Assembly (NCBI GenBank): GCA_003152795.1
Contig: PMBA01000274.1
Location: forward strand, 459 to 6,279
Source: Acidobacteriaceae bacterium
GTDB taxonomy: Bacteria; Acidobacteriota; Terriglobia; Terriglobales; Acidobacteriaceae
Reading direction: 5' to 3'
Length of the DNA: 5,821 nucleotides
Position 1 is the first letter of the stretch. Each line of letters begins with the position of its first letter. Position numbers and translations under genes: made by a program. The notes under the pieces are model-generated. The model did no database searches, was not told where the DNA came from, and saw nothing but the letters and a program-made list of their open reading frames with translations. Below are positions 1 to 3,989 of this stretch, piece after piece.

Positions 1-129
1 GACAGTGAGAAGCTTCAGCCGGTTGATTCGCTCTACAACACACGGGTTGACGGCGATCGTGGCGTTGCTGGCGTCGCTTTTCGGGGCGCCCCAGTCGCCG
101 CGGCAGAATCGCTCGTCGATGGTGATGGC
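1..129 (-). pseudogene. Unrecognised coding-like fragment running off the left edge
   Basis: Read on the minus strand from 129 down to 1, this frame gives 43 residues with no stop. They include the stretches ERFCRGDWGAPKSDASNAT and AVNPCVVERINRLKLL. Third codon positions are about 80% G/C (35 of 43 by hand count), against 25 of 43 for the open plus-strand frame over the same bases, so the minus frame is the more coding-like. No start codon lies inside the fragment. Just upstream, the protein-like signal jumps to another frame at about 130-139, where the beta-helix remnant begins. I do not recognise the family. It could be the leftover of a gene whose C-terminal part lies left of the window, or a conserved piece of a mobile or repeated sequence. 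Function unknown. Confidence 0.35.
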
Positions 130-138
130 TAAACCCGG

Positions 139-240
139 TGTAGGTGTTCGCGTCGATTTGCCACGTGGTCGAGTTGCCTGAGGTCGTCCAATGGATGTTG
201 TTGTCGACCGCAAGACCGGAGGTCGCATATAGCACGTACC
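139..240 (-). pseudogene. Remnant of a right-handed beta-helix-type protein (piece 1, minus strand)
   Basis: Minus-strand translation contains YVLYATSGLAVDNNIHW followed by TTSGNSTTWQIDANTYT. From memory, this matches the late coils of secreted right-handed parallel beta-helix (pectate-lyase-like) proteins, where a 'DNNIYW...W...Y.' coil precedes a 'GQD.HS...DP' coil. That following coil is not found downstream on this strand. It lies on the opposite strand, starting at about 242. The piece has no start codon or ribosome site, and after 139 the coding-like signal moves to a different frame. It is therefore a broken fragment of about 34 residues. In an intact protein it would belong to an extracellular or periplasmic carbohydrate-binding or lyase-like domain. 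The family call rests on recalled pattern only. Confidence 0.5.
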
Positions 241-403
241 GTACCAGACCAGCACAGGCCAGGATAGCCACAGCTTCTACCTCGATCCGATGATGCTCAA
301 CCCCACCTACCACGCAGTCGGCAAGCCGACGACAGCTTTGGGGACATCACTCTACACAGTGGCTGCAGCGCTGTCAGCGAGTTCAGTCACAGTTAGCCGT
401 GAC
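236..403 (+). pseudogene. Remnant of a right-handed beta-helix-type protein (piece 2, plus strand)
   Basis: Plus-strand translation in the frame of 236 gives YQTSTGQDSHSFYLDP and then MMLNPTYHAVGKPTTALG. The GQDSHS...DP pattern is the hallmark that usually follows the coil encoded in piece 1, so the two look like adjacent parts of one protein now pointing in opposite directions. A stop (TAG 230-232) lies just upstream in frame, and there is no start codon or ribosome site. After about 340 the match to the family becomes weak; a late VTVSRDY at about 386-406 may be the degraded 'DYxG' end region. The next recognisable fragment, on the minus strand, begins at 403, so a junction probably lies near 395-410. 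Confidence 0.5.
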
Positions 404-525
404 TACCGGAAGGCTTCTCCATTGCGCAGCCCGGTATACCTTTCGAACGCGCGGGGTCGCACATAGATGGGATACAGGCAAGAAACATTGGAGAGAAACT
501 GAATCGATGCCCGATCGACGGGCAC
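403..525 (-). pseudogene. Fragment resembling the TPR tail of acidobacterial Ser/Thr-kinase-type proteins
   Basis: In the minus frame ending at TAG 403-405, the last 40 residues include IQFLSNVSCLYPIYVR and then RAFERYTGLRNGEAFR. From memory, the 'LYPxYVRGxAYL...' helix pair followed by '...AAEFQKILDH' is a recurring segment in the C-terminal TPR region of eukaryotic-like Ser/Thr kinases and related sensor proteins of Acidobacteriota. Here it breaks off exactly where 'AEFQ' would be expected, next to the plus-strand beta-helix remnant. The frame stays open up to 876, but the upstream part does not look like the same protein and part of it overlaps a different remnant in another frame. A decayed fragment is likelier than a 157-residue gene. 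Confidence 0.4.
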
Positions 526-583
526 GGTAGTGCAGCGTCTCAAAGGCCGCGATTCGACTAGTTTCCCGAGCGCGAATCGGTCG

Positions 584-709
584 TCACTGAGACAAACCGA
601 CCTGACGCAGCAGATCCTGGAAACGTGGGTCGGAGCGCACAAAGTCCCAGTCCCAAGCCACGCCGAGATGGGATAGGGGAGCAGTCGCTTGGATCTGATT
701 GCACGAGCC
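584..709 (-). pseudogene. C-terminal tail fragment of a kinase/cyclase-TPR-type protein ('DPRF' motif)
   Basis: Between an in-frame TAG at 710-712 and the stop TGA at 584-586, the minus strand reads 41 residues ending WDFVRSDPRFQDLLRQVGLSQ. A terminal '(R/K)SDPRFxDLLRRxGL' followed by a stop is a very common ending of TPR-containing transcriptional regulators, adenylate cyclases and eukaryotic-like kinases in Acidobacteriota. It is the last TPR-like helix before the terminus. Only this tail survives: the in-frame stop 41 codons upstream, and the lack of any start or TPR repeats, show that the rest is gone. It sits about 60 bp upstream, in minus-strand order, of the second TPR-like fragment at 403-525. 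The two may be tails of different related genes or scrambled pieces of one. Confidence 0.5.
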
Positions 710-918
710 CTAAACACCGCTTGCTTAGCGCCTTTTAGCTCCCATTGCAGATCCATGTAAGGCTTCTGCATGGGACAAATGCTTATTTCAGCACTCGACG
801 TATCGCTTTGGCTCCCGCGCGAAGTGAAGTGTTTGAGCTGTGCGAACTCCAAGATCTTCGGGAGGAATTTGGACACAGATTCGAGCGAGCCGCGTCGTGG
901 GATGTGAAGTCTTCACAC
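710..918. other. Stretch with no recognisable gene
   Basis: No intact gene is recognised in this stretch beyond the terminator of the ScyD/E-like gene. A minus frame starting with GTG at 876 stays open through it, and its first 25 or so codons have GC-rich third positions, but its product matches nothing I know. A plus-strand frame at 770-907 (45 residues, with a CLSC pair) has no convincing ribosome site. Given the remnants to its left, this is probably further decayed coding sequence. Confidence 0.4.
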
Positions 919-951
919 AAAAGAGCCCCAGGTCAGCCGACCGGGGCTCTT
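919..951 (-). terminator. Rho-independent terminator of the ScyD/E-like gene
   Basis: The arms AAGAGCCCC (921-929) and GGGGCTCTT (943-951) are perfect complements. Inside them GGTC (931-934) pairs with GACC (939-942) around the loop AGCC, with one bulged base at 930, giving 13 paired bases. On the minus strand the hairpin ends in a TTTT run (922-919). On the plus strand it is followed by a mixed sequence without a T run, so it works for minus-strand transcripts only. It begins 15 bp after the stop codon of the gene at 967-2019 and marks the end of the transcription unit. Confidence 0.9.
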
Positions 952-966
952 CAATGTTCCAGACAT

Positions 967-2019
967 TTACGGCAAAGTGATTTTTACGATCTGACCCGCT
1001 CCAGCGGGGGCACCTGTCCCAAAGTTGGAAATATAGAGTGCGCCATCCGGGCCGACCGTCATCCCAGTCGGAGCGGTGAGCCCATCGGCGATGGTGGTAA
1101 ATTTGTTGCCGGCGAGGCGTACCACGGCTCCTTTCCCGGGCACGGGGAATCCTGGATCAGTGCTCAATTCCAGAAAGTAGGTTTTGTTGCCGATCACAAC
1201 CAAGCCCACCACTGTGGTAACCCCGGTCTCAACTTTCGTCACGCTACCGACATTGTTAACGGTGAAGAGCGCCGCACTTCCGGGGACGATCGGAAATAAG
1301 CCAAGGTTTGAAACGTAGAATCCGTTCTTGATACGCGCAATGGACGTCGGAACGACGTGGCCCTGGGTTTGGGAAACGTCGATATACCGGCTCACGATCC
1401 CTTCCGGGGTGATTTCGTCAACCTCGCCATGGTTCGGTTCCACCGCGAAAAGACTGCTGTTCACTGAAATCAGGCTGTACCAGACTCCATCAGGTTCGAA
1501 GTCTGCAGGGTCGGGATTCGCGACGGGGTGAGCCAGTTGAAATGCGCTCAGGTTCGCGAGTCTGCTCCAGGATCCGTCGGCATTGATCTGCAGAATCGCG
1601 TTCGGGATGTTGGGATGCCCGTGAGAGCAGCCCCCGCCCGCAGTGACCGCGTAAAGTTGGGTACCGACGAATGCGACGTCGGCAACTCCCGTGACATCGC
1701 CGACCGCATTTCGCGCGGAGGGAAGATCCCTAGCGAAGGTCGAACGCATCCCGTCCGGAGTTACCTTGGAGATCCGCGCAGTACTCCCGCCGGTGTAGGG
1801 GCCGATCGGAGGTACGACCTGATCGCATTCTCCTATTGTTGAGTGGCTGCCGCCGGTTCCTGCTTCAGCCACATAGAGGTTGCCATCGGGTCCCCATTTG
1901 AGACCGCGCGGATTGTCAAACCCGGTTGCGAACACCGTAACGTTGGAAGAGGCCTGCGAGAAGGCTGCGACGGCACTAAGTACCACCGTGCCGAGGGTGA
2001 GCCATCGAAAGGTTTTCAT
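967..2019 (-). CDS. ScyD/ScyE family exported beta-propeller protein
   Basis: This 350-residue protein starts with a Sec-type signal peptide: basic MKTFR, a hydrophobic stretch at 7-20 and likely cleavage after SQA at 21-23. The mature part matches the ScyD/ScyE family in its signature segments: GFDNPRGLKWGPDGNLYVAE (33-52), GPYTGGSTARISKV (73-86), GVADVAFVG (111-119), CSHGHP (131-136), FEPDGVWYS (174-182) and VEPNHGEVDEI (193-203). The GPDG.LY motif recurs near the end (about 322-329), as expected for an NHL/SMP-30-like six-bladed propeller. The mature protein has only two cysteines, C65 and C131, a candidate disulfide. Family members were named from the cyanobacterial scytonemin cluster, where the proteins are periplasmic. 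No other scytonemin gene is visible here, so a role in that pathway is not implied and substrate and activity are unknown. The start is supported by AAGGAG seven bases upstream of ATG. The gene lies 81 bp after the kelch gene and ends just before a strong terminator. Confidence 0.9.
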   Translation of the reverse strand: MKTFRWLTLGTVVLSAVAAFSQASSNVTVFATGFDNPRGLKWGPDGNLYVAEAGTGGSHSTIGECDQVVPPIGPYTGGSTARISKVTPDGMRSTFARDLPSARNAVGDVTGVADVAFVGTQLYAVTAGGGCSHGHPNIPNAILQINADGSWSRLANLSAFQLAHPVANPDPADFEPDGVWYSLISVNSSLFAVEPNHGEVDEITPEGIVSRYIDVSQTQGHVVPTSIARIKNGFYVSNLGLFPIVPGSAALFTVNNVGSVTKVETGVTTVVGLVVIGNKTYFLELSTDPGFPVPGKGAVVRLAGNKFTTIADGLTAPTGMTVGPDGALYISNFGTGAPAGAGQIVKITLP

Positions 2020-2100
2020 TGGAAGTCTCCTTGAAGTTTAATTGTGTTTTCGTGCCCGGCGTTGCTTTGTAAAAACTCTCATGGAAATGGAATGGCGCGC
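2020..2100 (-). other. 81-bp gap between the kelch and ScyD/E-like genes
   Basis: No hairpin with a T run is seen, so nothing ends transcription from the kelch gene before the ScyD/E-like gene. A TTTACA hexamer (2073-2068, minus strand) resembles a -35 box, but no good -10 box follows at 16-18 bases. Read-through co-transcription is the simpler reading. Confidence 0.45.
2027..2032 (-). promoter_or_regulatory. Ribosome binding site of the ScyD/E-like gene
   Basis: The minus strand reads AAGGAG, then seven bases, then ATG. This near-consensus Shine-Dalgarno fixes the start at 2019 and gives the full signal peptide. Confidence 0.85.
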
Positions 2101-3768
2101 TCACTGATACAACTCCGCCGTGGTTGGCGATGCCCATCCTCCAACAACCAGCACGTTGCCGTTCTGCAGCAAGGTTGCCGAATGTCCCGAACGATCAAGT
2201 TCTGTGAGACCAGAAAGGACGAAGGAACCTGTGGACGGGTCGTAGATCTCGGTAACTACGCTTCCACCACCGACCAAGAGCACTGTGCCGTTTGGGAGCA
2301 GCGTCGCCGTGTGCGAACACCGCTTCTCTGCCATGGATCCCGTTGCCATGAAGGACCCTGTAGCCGGGTCGTAAATCTCGGCACTGTCAGAATCGGCTAG
2401 AGTTCGGTCGTGGGCGCCGCCTGCTATAAGTACCTTGCCATCCGGCAGCAGCGTGGCCGTGTGCCCGGTGCGAGGTGAGTTCATGCTTCCTGTAGGGGTG
2501 AAGGCTCCCGTCGCCGGGTGGTAAAGCTCCGCGGCGGCAATGCTGGCGTTCTGGGACGCGCTCCAGCCTCCTGCAATCAACACGTCGCCATTGACCAGCA
2601 AGGTTGCGGTCTGTCCCACCCGGGGTGTGACCATATTTCCGGTGAATGTGAATCGACCCGTGGCTGAGTCATAAACTTCGGCTGTGACTGAGCTATCACC
2701 GGGGAGGAAGAATGGAAGCATGTCACCTTCCGTGTTGTCGCCGCCGGCGATGAGCACCTTCCCGTTCGTCAGCAAGGTTGCAGTGTGCCCCCCGCGTACC
2801 TCGGCCATACTGCCTGTTGGGGCAAAAGATCCATTGGAGGGATCGTAGATTTCCGCACTCGCCACTGCCGGCGAGTTGCCGTTCTGATCACAGGCGGACG
2901 AATCAAATGAAAACCCTCCAGTGATCAGCACTCCCCCGTTTTGCAGAAGCGTGGAGGTTTGTGCATAACGCCGAGTCGTCATAGTCCCAGTGGAGGCAAA
3001 CGTGCCCAAGGCCGTGTCGTACAGTTCCGCAGAGTCCTTCCCGGCGGCGCAGGAGTACTCGTCCGCTTCGACGGAGCCTCCTGCCACCAGTACTTTTCCG
3101 TTTGGCAGCAGCGTCGCCGTGTGAAACCAGCGCCCATCCTGCAGGTTCCCAGTGGGAGAGGACACAGTCGTGTTTGTGGCCACCAACACGAGGGCGGTTG
3201 CGCTGTAGTTTGCGTTGGCTGACGACGTGGCAACGACGTAAGAGAGTCCGGAGGTAGAAGGAGCGCTGTACAACCCGGCGCTGTTAATCGTTCCCCCGCC
3301 CTGAACCGTCCAGCTCACCTGGGTACTGTCAAGCCCGACGACCGTTGCACTGAACGTTTGACTCGCCCCTGGGACGATACCAACGCGGCCAGGTGTAATC
3401 GAAAAGGGAATGGTTGGGAGTGTTACCGTGGCGGTTCCAAAGGCGCTCGGAACAGTTTTGCTAGTTGCTCTGACGAAAGCAGCCTGGCCGTCAGAGTCTG
3501 AGGGAGCAGTGTACAATCCCGTGCTGTCAATGCTCCCGAGACTGTCGTCCAGACTCCATATCACCGTCTGGTCACTCTGTCCCGATACTTTGGCCGTAAA
3601 CAATTGGGTTTTACCACGATAGACAGTTGCCGTGGCGGGAGAGACCACCACTGTCGCGGGAGGCGGGTTATTTGGCGCTGGGGATGACGAACCACCACAG
3701 CTGGTTATAAAAAGGATGGCGGCTAAGGTGGCCCCCAATAACAGTATCGCAGTTTTCTCTGAATGCAT
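2101..3768 (-). CDS. Lipoprotein with two Ig-like domains and a seven-bladed kelch propeller
   Basis: The 555-residue product begins with a lipoprotein signal. After a hydrophobic run (about 7-21) comes the lipobox ITSC, with C24 as the lipidated residue, followed by a GGSSSPAPNNPPP linker. Two bacterial Ig-like (Big_2-like) modules follow at about 38-117 and 119-197, each with the 'GxIxSxGLYxAPS' strand typical of acidobacterial surface proteins. Residues 205-555 contain seven kelch repeats with the core HTATLLPNGKVLVAGG, starting near 211, 263, 322, 381, 431, 481 and 525. The linking strand is (S/A)AE(L/I)YDPxTGxFxxTGxM. Repeat 1 is preceded by TGNL and repeat 7 ends abruptly at AELYQ, so the N-terminal strand probably completes the last blade and closes the ring. 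The expected role is a membrane-anchored binding platform on a stalk; the ligand is unknown. Longer loops after blades 1, 2 and 3 (for example 286-304 and 344-362) are the likely specificity regions. ATG at 3768 is supported by GAGGTGAGG just upstream. Confidence 0.92.
   Translation of the reverse strand: MHSEKTAILLLGATLAAILFITSCGGSSSPAPNNPPPATVVVSPATATVYRGKTQLFTAKVSGQSDQTVIWSLDDSLGSIDSTGLYTAPSDSDGQAAFVRATSKTVPSAFGTATVTLPTIPFSITPGRVGIVPGASQTFSATVVGLDSTQVSWTVQGGGTINSAGLYSAPSTSGLSYVVATSSANANYSATALVLVATNTTVSSPTGNLQDGRWFHTATLLPNGKVLVAGGSVEADEYSCAAGKDSAELYDTALGTFASTGTMTTRRYAQTSTLLQNGGVLITGGFSFDSSACDQNGNSPAVASAEIYDPSNGSFAPTGSMAEVRGGHTATLLTNGKVLIAGGDNTEGDMLPFFLPGDSSVTAEVYDSATGRFTFTGNMVTPRVGQTATLLVNGDVLIAGGWSASQNASIAAAELYHPATGAFTPTGSMNSPRTGHTATLLPDGKVLIAGGAHDRTLADSDSAEIYDPATGSFMATGSMAEKRCSHTATLLPNGTVLLVGGGSVVTEIYDPSTGSFVLSGLTELDRSGHSATLLQNGNVLVVGGWASPTTAELYQ
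2288..3123 (-). repeat. Near-identical 26-bp units in kelch blades 1 and 6
   Basis: Positions 2288-2313 and 3098-3123 match at 25 of 26 bases. They encode HTATLLPNG in blades 6 (residues 486-494) and 1 (residues 216-224). A third copy at 2438-2463 (blade 5) differs from 3098-3123 at four bases. The units lie inside the gene and reflect internal duplication or gene conversion between blades. They are not a mobile element. Confidence 0.8.
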
Positions 3769-3989
3769 TTCCTCACCTCGAATAGAGCATCGTCGCGCTT
3801 AAGTAACTCCTGGTGATTCGATTCGACCTCACCATCCTTCTACCGCCAGAGTGTGTTTTGTCAGCGAATGAATTAATTCGAAGGTGCGCATATTTTCTCC
3901 TCCCGGTGAGTGACCGGAACTATTAGGTTTGTATTTCGAAACGGCTTGCGCTTGGTTCGGGCGCTGAGACTTTGCCCATCGCCTCTAAG
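3769..3989 (-). other. Intergenic region between the Asp-box and kelch genes
   Basis: This 221-bp gap is the likeliest place in the window for a promoter, but no convincing -35/-10 pair was found by eye. It holds a short hairpin, CCGGT (3903-3907) with ACCGG (3913-3917) around a five-base loop and no T run on the minus side. It also holds a 10-bp palindrome GAATTAATTC at 3870-3879 in an AT-rich patch, which could be an operator or chance. No clear terminator follows the stop codon at 3990, so read-through into the kelch gene cannot be excluded. Confidence 0.4.
3771..3779 (-). promoter_or_regulatory. Ribosome binding site of the kelch lipoprotein gene
   Basis: The minus strand reads GAGGTGAGG, two bases, then ATG. 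The GAGGTG half sits five bases before the start codon, a good Shine-Dalgarno distance. It supports the start that gives the complete lipoprotein signal. Confidence 0.75.

Noticed and set aside
1..132. A plus-strand open frame ending at TAA 130-132
   Set aside because: Its third codon positions are much less GC-rich than those of the minus frame over the same bases, and it has no recognisable motif.
403..876. A 157-residue open frame on the minus strand that a gene caller might accept
   Set aside because: Only its last 40 residues look like a known family. Its middle part overlaps a better-supported remnant (584-709) in another frame, and its GTG start has no clear ribosome site.
770..907. 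A 45-residue plus-strand frame with a CLSC pair, considered as a small zinc-ribbon protein
   Set aside because: It has only one Cys pair and no good ribosome site, and it did not fit the acidobacterial zinc-ribbon pattern I compared it with.
745..1299. A 184-residue open frame on the plus strand
   Set aside because: It runs across the terminator and deep into the opposite strand of the ScyD/E-like gene. Its composition is that of an antisense shadow.
2045..2073. A possible promoter for the ScyD/E-like gene (TTTACA plus AAAACA, 17-base spacer)
   Set aside because: The -10 match is poor, and a second transcription start is not needed with an 81-bp gap lacking a terminator.
3902..3917. A hairpin considered as a terminator of the Asp-box gene
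   Set aside because: The stem is only five pairs, no T run follows on the minus strand, and it lies about 75 bp past the stop codon.
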